Shown: one piece after another, positions 45,399 through 54,384 of the stretch
Layout of the letters: every line of letters starts with the position of its first letter
Numbering within the stretch: position 1 is the stretch's first letter
NCBI GenBank assembly: GCA_963819845.1
Contig: CAWFXQ010000016.1
Location: 124,001-188,000, forward strand
Origin: DATAGF01 sp963819845
Lineage (GTDB): Bacteria > Actinomycetota > Thermoleophilia > Miltoncostaeales > Miltoncostaeaceae
DNA length: 64,000 bases
Direction: 5' to 3'
Position numbers and translations under genes: made by a program
The notes under the pieces: generated by a model
Told to the model about the DNA's origin: nothing
Seen by the model: the letters and a program-made list of their open reading frames with translations, nothing else
Databases searched by the model: none

Positions 45399-46724
45399 AT
45401 GTTCGACGCCCTCACCGACAAGCTGCAGGGGGTCTTCTCCGGCCTGCGGGGCCGCGGGAAGCTCACCGAGACCGACATCGACCAGGCGATGCGGGCCATC
45501 CGGCTCTCGTTGCTCGAGGCCGACGTCAGCCTGCCGGTCGTCAAGCAGCTGACGACGGCGATCGCGGAACGGGCCAAGGGCGGCGAGGTCATGGAGTCGC
45601 TCACGCCCGACCAGCAGGTCGTGAAGATCGTGAGCGACGAGCTGACGGCGCTCATGGGCGAGGCCAACGTCGCCCTGCCACTCGCGAGCAAGCCCCCCAC
45701 CATCGTCCTCATGGCCGGCCTGCAGGGATCGGGCAAGACGACCTGCGCGGCCAAGCTGGCGCGCCACTTCCACGCCCAGGGGCGGGCGCCGATGCTGGTG
45801 GCCTGCGACGTCCACCGCCCGGCTGCCGCCGAGCAGCTCGCGGTGCTCGGGGCCCAGATCGACGTCCCGGTCCACCGCGAGGACGGCACGGACGCCGCGG
45901 CGATCGCGCGCCGCGGGGTCGAGGCCGCGCGCGCGGGCGGCCGCGACCTGGTCATCGTCGACACCGCCGGGCGCCTGACGATCGACGCCGAGATGATGGA
46001 CGAGCTCGTGCGCGTCCGCGACGCGGTCGATCCCACCAGCGTCGTGCTGGTGCTCGACGCGATGACCGGCCAGAGCGCCGTGGAGGTGGCGACGGCCTTC
46101 GCCGAGGCCGCCCACGTCGACGGCGTCGCCCTCACCAAGCTCGACGGCGACGCGCGCGGCGGCGCCGCGCTGTCGGTGCGCGCGGTGACCGGCCTGCCGA
46201 TCCTCTTCATCGGCACCGGCGAGAAGCTCGACGCCCTCGAGCCCTTCCACCCCGACCGCATGGCCTCGCGCATCCTCGGGATGGGCGACGTCATGAGCCT
46301 GGTCGAGAAGGCCGAGGCGACCGTCGAGATCGGCGACGCCAAGGAGCTGGAGAAGAAGATCCGCGGCGGGTCGCTCACCCTCGAGGACTTCCTCGAGCAG
46401 ATGGGCCAGGTCCGCAAGATGGGCCCGATGTCCCAGGTCCTCGGCATGATCCCCGGCTTCCGCACCGTGGCCAAGGCCAAGGACGTGCAGGTGGACGACA
46501 ACCAGCTCGACCGCATCGAGGCGATCATCCACAGCATGACCCTGGCCGAGCGCCGCCACCCCGAGATCATCAACGGCAGCCGCCGTCGCAGGATCGCCGC
46601 CGGCAGCGGCACCAGCGTGCAGGAGGTCAACCAGCTCCTGTCGCAGTTCAAGCAGATGCGCAAGCTCATGAAGCAGATGGGGCGCGGCGGACTGCCGGCC
46701 CTCTTCGGCAGCCCCACCCCGTAA
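45399..46724 (+). CDS. ffh: Signal recognition particle protein Ffh (SRP54)
   Basis: The SRP GTPase that binds signal peptides and SRP RNA. The NG domain shows VLMAGLQGSGKTTCAAKLAR, DVHRPAAAEQLAVLG, VDTAGRLTIDAEMMDEL, TKLDGDARGGAALSVRAVTG and FIGTGEKLDALEPFHPDRMA. The M domain is Met-rich (LEQMGQVRKMGPMSQVLGMI, then QFKQMRKLMKQMG). 441 residues, intact. It pairs functionally with ftsY directly upstream and precedes rpsP-rimM-trmD-rplS. Confidence 0.97.
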   Translation: MFDALTDKLQGVFSGLRGRGKLTETDIDQAMRAIRLSLLEADVSLPVVKQLTTAIAERAKGGEVMESLTPDQQVVKIVSDELTALMGEANVALPLASKPPTIVLMAGLQGSGKTTCAAKLARHFHAQGRAPMLVACDVHRPAAAEQLAVLGAQIDVPVHREDGTDAAAIARRGVEAARAGGRDLVIVDTAGRLTIDAEMMDELVRVRDAVDPTSVVLVLDAMTGQSAVEVATAFAEAAHVDGVALTKLDGDARGGAALSVRAVTGLPILFIGTGEKLDALEPFHPDRMASRILGMGDVMSLVEKAEATVEIGDAKELEKKIRGGSLTLEDFLEQMGQVRKMGPMSQVLGMIPGFRTVAKAKDVQVDDNQLDRIEAIIHSMTLAERRHPEIINGSRRRRIAAGSGTSVQEVNQLLSQFKQMRKLMKQMGRGGLPALFGSPTP

Positions 46725-46746
46725 CCACCGCGTCACAAGGAGCACC

Positions 46747-46998
46747 GTGGTCAAGATCCGCCTCGCCCGCGTGGGCAGCAAGAAGAACGCCATCTACCGC
46801 GTCGTCGTGTCCGACTCCCGCTCGCCCCGCGACGGGCGCAGCATCGAGACGATCGGCCGCTACAACCCCCAGACCGACCCCTCGATCGTCGAGATCGACA
46901 TGGACAAGGCCAACGGCTGGATCGCGCAGGGCGCCCAGCCCACGCCGGCGGTGAGGAAGCTCATGAAGATCGCCGCGAAGTCCGCGACCGCGGCCTGA
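46747..46998 (+). CDS. rpsP: 30S ribosomal protein S16
   Basis: An 83-residue S16: VVKIRLARVGSKKNAIYRVV, DSRSPRDGRSIETIGRYNP and a C-terminal WIAQGAQPTPAVRKLMK. GTG start after AAGGAGCACC. Its final base is the A of the next ATG, so khpA is coupled. Confidence 0.96.
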   Translation: MVKIRLARVGSKKNAIYRVVVSDSRSPRDGRSIETIGRYNPQTDPSIVEIDMDKANGWIAQGAQPTPAVRKLMKIAAKSATAA

Positions 46999-47246
46999 TG
47001 CCCGAGCCGAGCCCGCTCGCCGCGATGGTCCAGACGCTGGCGCGCGGGCTGGTCGACCACCCCGACCAGGTGGAGGTCACCGAGGAGCGCGACGGCGCCT
47101 CGCGGGTGATCTCCCTCTACGTGGCCGAGGAGGACCTCGGCCAGGTGATCGGCCGCGGCGGCCGCATCGCGCGCGCCCTGCGGTCGGTGCTGCGCGCCGC
47201 CTCGACCGCCCGCGGCGAGCGCGCGACGCTCGAGATCGTCAACTAG
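46998..47246 (+). CDS. khpA: KH-domain RNA-binding protein KhpA
   Basis: An 82-residue single-KH protein that binds RNA and in Gram-positives works with KhpB in cell elongation and small-RNA regulation. The KH fold is seen in LVDHPDQVEVTEERDG and the GXXG loop of QVIGRGGRIARALRSVLRAA. Its position between rpsP and rimM is the standard one. ATG overlaps the rpsP stop. Confidence 0.9.
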   Translation: MPEPSPLAAMVQTLARGLVDHPDQVEVTEERDGASRVISLYVAEEDLGQVIGRGGRIARALRSVLRAASTARGERATLEIVN

Positions 47247-47265
47247 AGGGCACGCGCGGGCGGAC

Positions 47266-47776
47266 ATGGCGGAGGACTCCGTCGTGATCGGCGTGATCGG
47301 CCGCCCCCACGGGGTGCGCGGGGCGCTGCGCGCCACCGCGACGGGCGCCACCCTCGGCGCGCTCTCCCCCGGGGACGCCGTCGAACGCCCGCCACGCCGA
47401 GGGCGCGCCGCGACGGCTCGTGATCGAGGGGCGCGAGGGCACCCCGGAGCGCCCGATCCTCTTCTTCGACGGGGTGCGCACCCGCGAGGAGGCCGCCGCG
47501 CTGACCGGGGCCACGATCCACGTCGCCCGGGAGCGCCTCGCGCCGCTGCCCGACGCCGACACCTTCTTCGTGAGCGACCTCGTCGGCTGCGAGGTGGTCG
47601 TCGGCGGGAGGGCCGCGGGCCGGGTCACCGCCGTCCACGCCGCCCCAGGGAACGACGTGCTCGAGGTCGCCGGAGACGGGGGGCCGTTCCTCGTGCCCTT
47701 CACCGGCGACGCGGTGACCGAGCTCGACCCGGCGGCGCGCCGCATCGTGGTGCGCGACGGCCTGCTGGAGGCCTGA
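47266..47776 (+). CDS. rimM: Ribosome maturation factor RimM (frameshift at about 47384)
   Basis: It assists 30S head assembly. The N-terminal part has VVIGVIGRPHGVRGALRATA. At GTCGAACGC (about 47382-47387) the frame shifts by +1. Removing one A (GTCGACGC) restores VDARHAEGAPRRLVIEGREG, then ILFFDGVRTREEAAALTG and the PRC-barrel end (DTFFVSDLVGCEVVV, FTGDAVTELDPAARRIVV). The repaired protein is 169 residues. Sequence error is likely since the downstream half is well conserved. trmD starts four bases later. Confidence 0.9.
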
Positions 47777-47779
47777 GGC

Positions 47780-48455
47780 GTGCAGATCGACGTCTTCACG
47801 CTCTTCCCGGAGTGGTTCGACTGGCTCCGCCGGCCCCGTCACCTGGCCAACGCCGCGCTCTCGGCCGGCCTGGAGCTGCGGGCGTTCAACCCGCGCGACA
47901 CCACGCCGCTGCCCGCCGGGCAGGTCAACGACGCCCCCTACGGCGGCGGGCCGGGCATGGTGATCCGGGTCAACGTGATGGCCGCGGCCCTCGAGGCCGT
48001 CTACGGTGAGCCGGCCGGGACGGTGCGCGAGGGGCGGCGGGTGATCGTGCTCACGCCGCGCGGGCGTCCCCTCACCGACGCGCGTGGCCCGCGAGCTGGC
48101 CGAGGAGCCCGCCCTCACGCTGCTGTGCGGTCGCTACGAGGGCTTCGACGAGCGCGTGCACGAGGACCTGGCCGGCGACGCCCTCAGCCTCGGCCCCTTC
48201 GTCCTGGCCGGCGGGGAGGTGGCGGCGATGGCCGTGATCGACGCCGTCGGGCGCCGCATCCCCGGGGCGCTCGGGAACGCCGCGAGCCTGGAGGGCGAGT
48301 CGTTCTCGGAGGCGCTCGGCGGCGGGCTCGAGCACCCGCACTACACCCGGCCCGCCGAGTTCCGGGGACGCCGGGTCCCCGGCGTGCTGCTGTCGGGCGA
48401 CCACGGCGCCATCGCCCGCTGGCGCGCCGAGCGGGTGGCCGCGCCGCCCTCCTGA
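47780..48455 (+). CDS. trmD: tRNA (guanine-N1)-methyltransferase TrmD (frameshift at about 48070-48084)
   Basis: It makes m1G37 in tRNA, preventing frameshifting, and is essential in most bacteria. The knotted SPOUT fold is seen in QIDVFTLFPEWFDWLR, VNDAPYGGGPGMVIRV, LLCGRYEGFDERVHEDL, LSLGPFVLAGGEVAAMAVID and NAASLEGESFSEALGGGLEH. Between TPRGRPLTDA and ARELAEEPALTLLCG the frame shifts by +1, most simply an extra base at 48071-48084. The repaired protein is 224 residues. The GTG at 47780 starts the gene four bases after rimM. Confidence 0.92.
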
Positions 48456-48493
48456 GGGGCCGCCCGGGCGCGGGGTCCGGCCTGGCGCCCTGC

Positions 48494-48499
48494 TAGACT
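48494..48499 (+). promoter_or_regulatory. rplS -10 box
   Basis: TAGACT lies 53 bases before the rplS ATG, giving a leader of about 47 nt with GAGGAG at 48539-48544. It implies that rplS has its own promoter inside the rpsP-trmD-rplS operon. The leader has a short T run (GTTTTTCC), but I see no clear attenuator. Confidence 0.35.
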
Positions 48500-48552
48500 C
48501 GCCGTCGTTTTTCCGGATCCCGACCGGTGCGCCGACGCGAGGAGCACGTGCC

Positions 48553-48900
48553 ATGAGCGTCATCGAGAGCTTGGAGCGCGAGCAGCTTCGCGACGACATC
48601 CCCGAGTTCACGCCCGGCGACACCGTGCGCGTGCATTTCCGGGTCATCGAGGGCTCGCGCCAGCGGATCCAGGTCTTCGAGGGGACGGTCATCCGCCGCC
48701 AGGGATCGACCAGCCGCGAGACCTTCACGGTGCGGAAGCAGAGCTTCGGCGTCGGGGTTGAGCGCACGTTCCCGGTCCACTCGCCCAAGATCGAGCGGAT
48801 CGAGCGCGTCATGGAGGGCGACGTCAGCCGGGCCAAGCTGTACTACCTGCGCGGCAAGGTCGGCAAGAAGGCCCGCATCCGCGAGAAGCAGCGCTCCTAG
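48553..48900 (+). CDS. rplS: 50S ribosomal protein L19
   Basis: A 115-residue L19 at the 30S-50S interface: VIESLEREQLRDDIPEFTPG, DTVRVHFRVIEGSRQRIQVF, GTVIRRQGSTSRETFTVRK and PKIERIERVMEGDVSRAKL. ATG preceded by GAGGAGCACGTGCC. It follows trmD, as is usual, and is intact. Confidence 0.97.
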   Translation: MSVIESLEREQLRDDIPEFTPGDTVRVHFRVIEGSRQRIQVFEGTVIRRQGSTSRETFTVRKQSFGVGVERTFPVHSPKIERIERVMEGDVSRAKLYYLRGKVGKKARIREKQRS

Positions 48901-48907
48901 CGCGACG

Positions 48908-49570
48908 GTGGCGACGGCTCGGGCGCGGAGGAGCGGGCGCCGCCCGGCGGTGCGCCTCTTCGCCCACGACCGCGCCTTCGGCGCGCGCCGCGTCGCCGGC
49001 GCCGACGAGGCCGGGCGCGGGTGCCTCGCGGGCCCCCTGGTCGTGGCGGCGGTCTGCCTCGACCTCGAGCGGCTCACCACCCGCGGGCGCCGCTCGCTCT
49101 GCGACCTCGACGACTCCAAGCGCCTCGCGCCCGACGTGCGCGCCCGCGTGGCCGAGGCGGTGATGCGCCAGGCCGAGCAGGTCGTGGTGCTGGTCGCGGG
49201 CCCGGCCACCATCGACCGCGACGGCCTGCACCGCACCAACCTGCGCCTGCTCGCCCGCGCCCTCGCCGCCGTGCAGCCCTGCCCGTCGGTCTGTTTGGTC
49301 GACGGCTTCCGCCTCGGCCCGGCCGCCCCCCCGCACCGCGCCGTCGTGGGCGGCGATCACCGCAGCGCCTGCATCGCCGCCGCCTCCGTCGTCGCGAAGA
49401 CGGCCCGCGACCGCCTCATGGCCGGGCCGGTCGCCGACGCCTACCCGGGCTTCGGCTTCGACCAGCACGTCGGCTACGCGACCCCCGAGCACCACGCCGC
49501 CCTGCGCGCCGAGGGGCTCTCCCCGGTGCACCGCCGCTCGTTCCAGTCGCTGGCCTACCCGCCGCTCTGA
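48908..49570 (+). CDS. rnhB: Ribonuclease HII
   Basis: It removes ribonucleotides misincorporated in DNA. The catalytic DEAGRG is in RVAGADEAGRGCLAGPLVVA, with LDDSKRL, VDGFRLG, GDHRSACIAAASVVAKTARD and FDQHVGYATPEHHAAL. A basic N-terminal tail precedes the fold. 220 residues from GTG 48908. The C-terminus overlaps the converging CapA-like gene by 16 bases. Confidence 0.94.
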   Translation: MATARARRSGRRPAVRLFAHDRAFGARRVAGADEAGRGCLAGPLVVAAVCLDLERLTTRGRRSLCDLDDSKRLAPDVRARVAEAVMRQAEQVVVLVAGPATIDRDGLHRTNLRLLARALAAVQPCPSVCLVDGFRLGPAAPPHRAVVGGDHRSACIAAASVVAKTARDRLMAGPVADAYPGFGFDQHVGYATPEHHAALRAEGLSPVHRRSFQSLAYPPL

Positions 49571-50841
49571 CCCAGGCCGATCGGCCGCACCCGGTCGCCG
49601 CGCCCGGCCACGGCGATCGTGCGCCGGCGCGGCGCGCCGGCCGAGGGGACGACGACGTAGTCGGGTCGCCGGACGGTGGTGGGCAGGTAGCGCACCCGCC
49701 GCACCCCCGCCGCGCTCGGGGTCACCGCCAGGTCGAGCACCGCGACCATCCCGTCCTGCGAGGCCCCGTACTGGTTGGAGACGAGATTGCCCTCGCCGAA
49801 GACGACCGGAGTGCCGCCGAGGAACCTGATGGGCTGGACCACGTGGGCGTGCTGGCCCACGACGGCGGTCACGGCCGGCGAGGCCGCCAGCGCCCGGGCC
49901 AGGCGCCACTGGAAGACGGTGGGGGCGTGGCGGTACTCGGCGCCCCAGTGCACGTTCACGACGACGGCGCGCGCCCCCGCGCGGCGCGCGCGGCGGGCCG
50001 CGGCGACGATCGCGGCCGGCTCGGCGAGCGCCACCGACCACGGGTGCGGCCGGGCGATCCCGTTCGTGGCCTCGGTCGCCGAGACGAAGCCCACCGTGAC
50101 CCCCCGCGCCCGCACGAGGGCCGGCCGGCCCCCCGGCGGCCCCGCCCAGCTGCCCGTGTGGCGCACGCCCGCCCGGTCCAGCGCCCGCAGCGTCGCGTCA
50201 ACCCCGGCCTGGCCGTAGTCGAGGGTGTGGTTCGAGGCCGTGCTGCAGACGTCGAAGCCGGCCGCGCGGATCGCGCCGGCCAGGGCGACCGGGGCGCGGA
50301 AGCGCGGGTAGCCCGTGGGGGCCCCGCGACCGACCGGGTGCTCGACGTGGCAGAGCGCGATGTCGGCCCGGCCGAGCAGGGGCCGGATGCGCGCGAGCAT
50401 GGGCCCGAACGCGTACCGGCGCCCGCCGCCGTTGGCGAGCGCCCGCGCCGCGACCGGGGTGTGGATGAGCAGGTCGCCCGAGACCGCCACCGTGACGATC
50501 TGCGGCACGCGCACCGCCCGCGCCGCCGCCGTCCGGCGCCCGGAGGGGTCGATGGCCACGACGCGGACCGTGTAGGAGCCGCCCCGCAGGCGCCCGAGGG
50601 CCAGGCGCGACCGGCCGGCCGGGCGGGCGCGCTCGGGCACCCGGCGCACCGGGATCTCGCCCCGCGCCACCGTCGCGGCCACGCCGGCCCGCTCGGAGAG
50701 CCGCAGCTCGATCCGCCACACGCCGCCCGACTCGCCGAGGCGCCACGCGAGCCCGGGCGGACGGAGGTCACCCGCGGCCCCCGCCGGCGCCGCCAGCGCG
50801 AGCCCGGCCGCGACGCCCGCGACGACCCGACCCAGCCCCAT
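49555..50841 (-). CDS. CapA-family (PGA_cap) secreted metallophosphatase-like protein
   Basis: A 428-residue exported protein. A signal peptide (VVAGVAAGLALAAPAGAAG) and a fibronectin-like N-terminal beta domain of about 90 residues precede the CapA domain: VTVAVSGDLLIHTPV, ALCHVEHPVGRG, CSTASNHTLDYGQAGVDATL, VVVNVHWGAEYRHAPT and VVGQHAHVVQPIRFLGGTPV. These Asp/His/Asn motifs are those of the calcineurin-like PGA_cap family, linked to poly-gamma-glutamate or capsule handling. Substrate here is unknown. The N-terminal beta domain is an addition to the family core. Confidence 0.85.
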   Translation of the reverse strand: MGLGRVVAGVAAGLALAAPAGAAGDLRPPGLAWRLGESGGVWRIELRLSERAGVAATVARGEIPVRRVPERARPAGRSRLALGRLRGGSYTVRVVAIDPSGRRTAAARAVRVPQIVTVAVSGDLLIHTPVAARALANGGGRRYAFGPMLARIRPLLGRADIALCHVEHPVGRGAPTGYPRFRAPVALAGAIRAAGFDVCSTASNHTLDYGQAGVDATLRALDRAGVRHTGSWAGPPGGRPALVRARGVTVGFVSATEATNGIARPHPWSVALAEPAAIVAAARRARRAGARAVVVNVHWGAEYRHAPTVFQWRLARALAASPAVTAVVGQHAHVVQPIRFLGGTPVVFGEGNLVSNQYGASQDGMVAVLDLAVTPSAAGVRRVRYLPTTVRRPDYVVVPSAGAPRRRTIAVAGRGDRVRPIGLGQSGG

Positions 50842-50874
50842 GTCCCGCGAGGCTACCCCCGGCCGCGGACGGCG

Positions 50875-51261
50875 TCATCGTGCGGGCCCCGGCGCTCGCG
50901 CCCGAGCGGGCCCGAGCCCGCCGGGGCGGTGGGTCACCCACGCGCGCCATCGCGTCAACCGCACCGCGATCAGGTCCAGCCGGACCGTTCGCTCGGCCAG
51001 CTCGGGGCGGGAGGCGAGGAACGCCTCCGCCGCGCGGGCGATCCGGGCCCGCTGCGCCGCCGTGACGGGCTCGTCGAGCGCCGCCGGGTCGCCGCGCGCC
51101 TTCACCTCGCAGATCGCCACCACGCCCGCCCGGGCCGCCACCAGGTCGAGCTCGCCGCCGGCCCCGCGCCAGCGCGAGGCCAGGACCGTCCACCCCCGCC
51201 GGGTCAGGTGGCGCGCCGCGGCCCGCTCGCCGCGGCGCCCCGGCTCCGTCCGATCTCCCAT
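50875..51261 (-). CDS. YraN/UPF0102 family nuclease-like protein
   Basis: A 128-residue Holliday-junction-resolvase-like protein: RRGERAAARHLTRRGWTVLA, GELDLVAARAGVVAICEVKA with the Asp and the Glu-x-Lys of the PD-(D/E)XK site, and a C-terminal LDLIAVRL. The biological role is unknown. The family often lies between rnhB and comM/dprA, as here. ATG 51261 is chosen with GAGGG upstream; an in-frame GTG at 51270 adds three residues. Confidence 0.88.
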   Translation of the reverse strand: MGDRTEPGRRGERAAARHLTRRGWTVLASRWRGAGGELDLVAARAGVVAICEVKARGDPAALDEPVTAAQRARIARAAEAFLASRPELAERTVRLDLIAVRLTRWRAWVTHRPGGLGPARARAPGPAR

Positions 51262-51342
51262 GACCGCCACCCTCGCGCCGGTCGCCGTGCCGGATCCAGT
51301 CCGACGCGTGTCAGGCCGCGCGCGCCCCTGTGACGGGCGCCG

Positions 51343-52401
51343 TCACTCCCCCCAGCGGAAGCCGGTCGGGGACGCCGCGACCGGCAGCGGGGTGTCGGGG
51401 AGGCCGGCGGGCGGGTCGGGGTCGTTGTAGCCCCCGGGGGCGACGTCGTTGGGCCCGTCGGGGTGGAAGAGGGAGGCCAGGTACTGGATCTGCCCCCGTC
51501 CGGGGCCGAGCTCGGTCTGCCCGCCGCCGTAGGCCCCGATGCCCGCGTCGCGCAGGTGGTCGTAGAGGGCCATCAGCTCGCGCAGGGGGCCCACCCGGGA
51601 CGGCTTCACGTTGATCATGCGGGGCGCCCACGGCAGCCCCCGCACGTCGGCCACCGAGTGGATCGGCGCGTCCCAGGTCACCCGGTCCTCCGCCCCGCGC
51701 AGGGCCTCGCGCAGGGGTGGCGTGAGCTTGGGGTCCTCGATCCAGGCCCGGGGGAATCGCTCCACCATGCGCGCGTAGGTGCGCGGGTCGCCCGGGACGC
51801 CGAACGGCACGTCGTCGCCGTAGGCGCCCTTCATGTCCAGCGTGTCCACCACCCCGAGGGCGACCAGCTCGTCGACCAGCTCCGGCGGCCACTCGTCCGT
51901 GGGGTCGAGCTTGAAGCGCAGCCCCGGCGCGTCGGCGAGGAGGCGGCGCAGCCGGCCCGCGCCGTCGCCGTCGTCGAGGCGCGTGGAGACGACGAAGCTC
52001 ACCGGTCGCGCCGCCAGGCCGAGGGCGTCGCCCAGGGACGTCCCCGCCTGGCGCAGCGCCAGGTCCAGCGCGGCGCTCTCGAACGCCCAGCGACGGTAGT
52101 TGCGCGAGAAGTCGCGCACCGGCTCCTGGGGGAAGAGGTCGAGCCCGTCGAGGTGGCGCGCGAAGCCGTCGAGCGTCCACTCGCCGGCCAGCGGCAGCGC
52201 CGGACCCGCGGCGATCTGGACCTCGTGGTCGACCGGGTCGTAGACGACGTCCTCACCGACCCCCTCGTCGCCGGCCCCGACGAGGGTGATCACGGTCGTG
52301 ACGCGCGTGAACTCGGGACCGAGCGGGAGGGACCGCGGCTCGAGCCGGTAGCCCTCGACCCGGAGCGGGAGGCCGGCGATGCGGTCGTAGGTCGCGCTCA
52401 C
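51343..52401 (-). CDS. Enolase-superfamily enzyme of unknown substrate
   Basis: A 352-residue protein with an enolase-like capping domain (YDRIAGLPLRVEGYRLEPRS, then FTRVTTVITLVGAGDEGVGE) and a beta barrel with likely metal ligands. The barrel blocks are LRFKLDPTDEWPPELVDEL, VDTLDMKGAYGD, WIEDPKL, VTWDAPIHSV, MINVKPSRVGPLRELMALYD and YGGGQTELGPGRGQIQYLAS. The usual KxK acid/base motif of muconate or OSB synthases is not clear, as only FKLD is seen. It is translationally coupled to a VOC protein (GTGA overlap), so the pair may act in one catabolic or racemisation step. Function not assigned. Confidence 0.8.
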   Translation of the reverse strand: MSATYDRIAGLPLRVEGYRLEPRSLPLGPEFTRVTTVITLVGAGDEGVGEDVVYDPVDHEVQIAAGPALPLAGEWTLDGFARHLDGLDLFPQEPVRDFSRNYRRWAFESAALDLALRQAGTSLGDALGLAARPVSFVVSTRLDDGDGAGRLRRLLADAPGLRFKLDPTDEWPPELVDELVALGVVDTLDMKGAYGDDVPFGVPGDPRTYARMVERFPRAWIEDPKLTPPLREALRGAEDRVTWDAPIHSVADVRGLPWAPRMINVKPSRVGPLRELMALYDHLRDAGIGAYGGGQTELGPGRGQIQYLASLFHPDGPNDVAPGGYNDPDPPAGLPDTPLPVAASPTGFRWGE

Positions 52402-52721
52402 GAGCCGGGGGGGTAGGAGATGATCTCGGTCTGCAGCGCGCCCGGTCCCGGGAGGTAGATGCTGCGGGTGGCGTCGCGGTGGGTCGCGATCTCGGCCCCG
52501 TGCTCGGCCGCCAGCCGCTCCAGCTGCGCGTCGTCCACCCGGAAGGCGACGTGGCTCGGGTGCCGGCCGGGCAGCACGAAGGCCAGCCGGGCGCCGCCGG
52601 ACTCCACCAGCGCCCAGGTCGCGTCCTGGTGCAGGACGGTGGTGCCCGGGACCGTCCGGCGCTGCCACTCCACGGCCTCCGCGATGTCGGGCACCTGCTG
52701 GGCGACGTGGTCGAACGTCAC
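52398..52721 (-). CDS. VOC-family protein coupled to the enolase-superfamily gene
   Basis: A 107-residue protein with VTFDHVAQQVPDIAEAVEWQ, WALVESGGARLAFVLPGRHP, SHVAFRVDDAQLERLAAEHG and a final LQTEIISYPPG. His5, His near residue 64 and Glu near 101 fit the metal ligands of the methylmalonyl-CoA-epimerase-like VOC group. The GTG at 52721 follows GGAGGAGGAG. Its stop overlaps the next start by four bases. An upstream -10 (TAATCT) lies at 52750-52755. Confidence 0.82.
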   Translation of the reverse strand: MTFDHVAQQVPDIAEAVEWQRRTVPGTTVLHQDATWALVESGGARLAFVLPGRHPSHVAFRVDDAQLERLAAEHGAEIATHRDATRSIYLPGPGALQTEIISYPPGS

Positions 52722-52749
52722 GGGCTCTCCTCCTCCAGGGGTCACGCCA

Positions 52750-52755
52750 AGATTA
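52750..52755 (-). promoter_or_regulatory. -10 box for the VOC/enolase-superfamily pair
   Basis: On the minus strand TAATCT lies 28 bases before the GTG at 52721, leaving a leader of about 22 nt with a strong SD. It sits in the 124-bp spacer divergent to comM. Confidence 0.4.
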
Positions 52756-52845
52756 GGCCTCGGGTGTGCCCGGCGCCGTCCCTCGCCCGTGGCGCTTCCG
52801 GCACGGCTCGCGGCTGATCCGCGCGTCGGCCGCTGCCAGCGTTCG

Positions 52846-54384
52846 GTGCCGTTGGTCGCCCGCCTCGTCAGCCCCGCGGTCCTCGGCCTCGAGACGTCCA
52901 CCGTCGAGGTCGAGGTTGACCTGCGCGCCGGCCTGCCCGCCTTCTCGGTGGTGGGGCTGCCCGATGCGGCGGTGCAGGAGGCGCGCGAGCGCGTGCGCTC
53001 AGGGCTCGCCAACCAGGCCTTCTCCGTCCCGGCGCGGCGGATCGTCGCCAACCTGGCCCCGGCCGACCTGCGCAAGGCCGGCCCGCAGTACGACCTGCCC
53101 CTCGCCCTGGCGATCCTCTGCGCCTCGGGCCAGATCACCGCCGAGGCGCTCGCGGGCGTGGGCGCCGTGGGGGAGCTCGCCCTCGACGGGTCGCTGCGCC
53201 CGGTCCCGGGGGCGCTGGCCATGGCCGAGCACGCGGCCCGTCGGGGTTGGCGGAGGCTCGTCGTCCCCCGCGGCAACGCCTCAGAGGCCGCGCTGGTGCC
53301 CGGGATCGAGGTGCTCGGGCCCGCCACCCTGCGCGCCGCGGCCGACCTGCTCGAGGGCAGGGTGCACGCGCCCCCGGTGCGGCCCGACGCCCAGGCGCTC
53401 CTGGCGACGGGCGACCGCGCGCCCGGGCCGGACCTGGCCGAGGTGCGCGGGCAGGGCGCCGCGCGCCGGGCCCTCGAGGTCGCCGCCGCCGGCGGTCACT
53501 CCGTTCTCATGCTGGGGCCGCCGGGGGGCGGCAAGACGATGCTCGCCCGGCGGCTGCCCGGCATCCTCCCGCCCCTCTCGCTCGACGAGGCGATCGAGGT
53601 GACCCGCATCCACTCCGTGGCGGGCCTCCTCGACCCCGGCTGCCCGCTCGTGACCCGGCGCCCCTTCCGCGCTCCCCACCACACGATCTCGCCGGCGGGC
53701 CTGGTGGGCGGCGGGCGCATCCCGCGGCCGGGGGAGGTGAGCCTGGCGCACGGCGGCGTGCTCTTCCTCGACGAGGTGTGCGCGTTCGCCCCGTCGGCGC
53801 TCGACGCGCTGCGCCAGCCGCTCGAGGAGGGGCGCATCGACGTCGCCCGCGCGATGGTGAGCGCCCGGTTCCCGGCCCGCACGCTCCTGGTCTGCGCCGG
53901 CAACCCCTGCCCCTGCGGCTTCGACGGCGACCCGGTGCGGCGCTGCGTCTGCCCGCCGGGGCGGGCCGAGGCCTACCGCGCCCGGCTCTCGGGGCCCCTG
54001 CTCGACCGCATCGACCTGCACGTCAACGTCCCGCGGCTGGCCCGCGACGAGGTGCTCGGGTCGGCGCCCTCCGAGGCGAGCTCCGCCGTGCGGGCGCGGG
54101 TCGACGCGGCGCGGGGCACGGCGGCCGCGCGCGGCCAGGCCGAGGGCAACTCCCGGCTCGGGCCCGCGGCCGCGCGGCGCGCCGCGGCCCTCGAGCCGGG
54201 CGCGCGGGCGCTGCTGGGGCGGGCCATCGACCGCCTGGGCCTGTCCGCGCGGGCCCACGACCGGCTCCTGCGCGTCAGCCGGACGATCGCCGACCTGGCG
54301 GGCGACCAGAGGGTGGGGGAGCGCCACCTGGCCGAGGCGCTCGGGTACCGGATGCCGCCCGCCGACGGGGCCGCGGCCGCGTGA
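52846..54384 (+). CDS. comM: ComM/YifB family Mg-chelatase-like AAA+ ATPase
   Basis: A 512-residue AAA+ protein that promotes branch migration of heteroduplex DNA in natural transformation. The N-terminal Lon-like domain (VEVEVDLRAGLPAFSVVGLP, DLPLALAILCASGQI) precedes the AAA+ core: MLGPPGGGKTMLARRLPGIL, HHTISPAGLVGGG, GVLFLDEVCAFAPSALDALR, ACAGNPCPCGF-like CAGNPCPCGFDGD and GPLLDRIDLHVNVPRL. A C-terminal helical lid follows. The GTG at 52846 gives the conserved start VPLVARLVSPAVLGLE. It overlaps dprA by four bases. Confidence 0.93.
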   Translation: MPLVARLVSPAVLGLETSTVEVEVDLRAGLPAFSVVGLPDAAVQEARERVRSGLANQAFSVPARRIVANLAPADLRKAGPQYDLPLALAILCASGQITAEALAGVGAVGELALDGSLRPVPGALAMAEHAARRGWRRLVVPRGNASEAALVPGIEVLGPATLRAAADLLEGRVHAPPVRPDAQALLATGDRAPGPDLAEVRGQGAARRALEVAAAGGHSVLMLGPPGGGKTMLARRLPGILPPLSLDEAIEVTRIHSVAGLLDPGCPLVTRRPFRAPHHTISPAGLVGGGRIPRPGEVSLAHGGVLFLDEVCAFAPSALDALRQPLEEGRIDVARAMVSARFPARTLLVCAGNPCPCGFDGDPVRRCVCPPGRAEAYRARLSGPLLDRIDLHVNVPRLARDEVLGSAPSEASSAVRARVDAARGTAAARGQAEGNSRLGPAAARRAAALEPGARALLGRAIDRLGLSARAHDRLLRVSRTIADLAGDQRVGERHLAEALGYRMPPADGAAAA

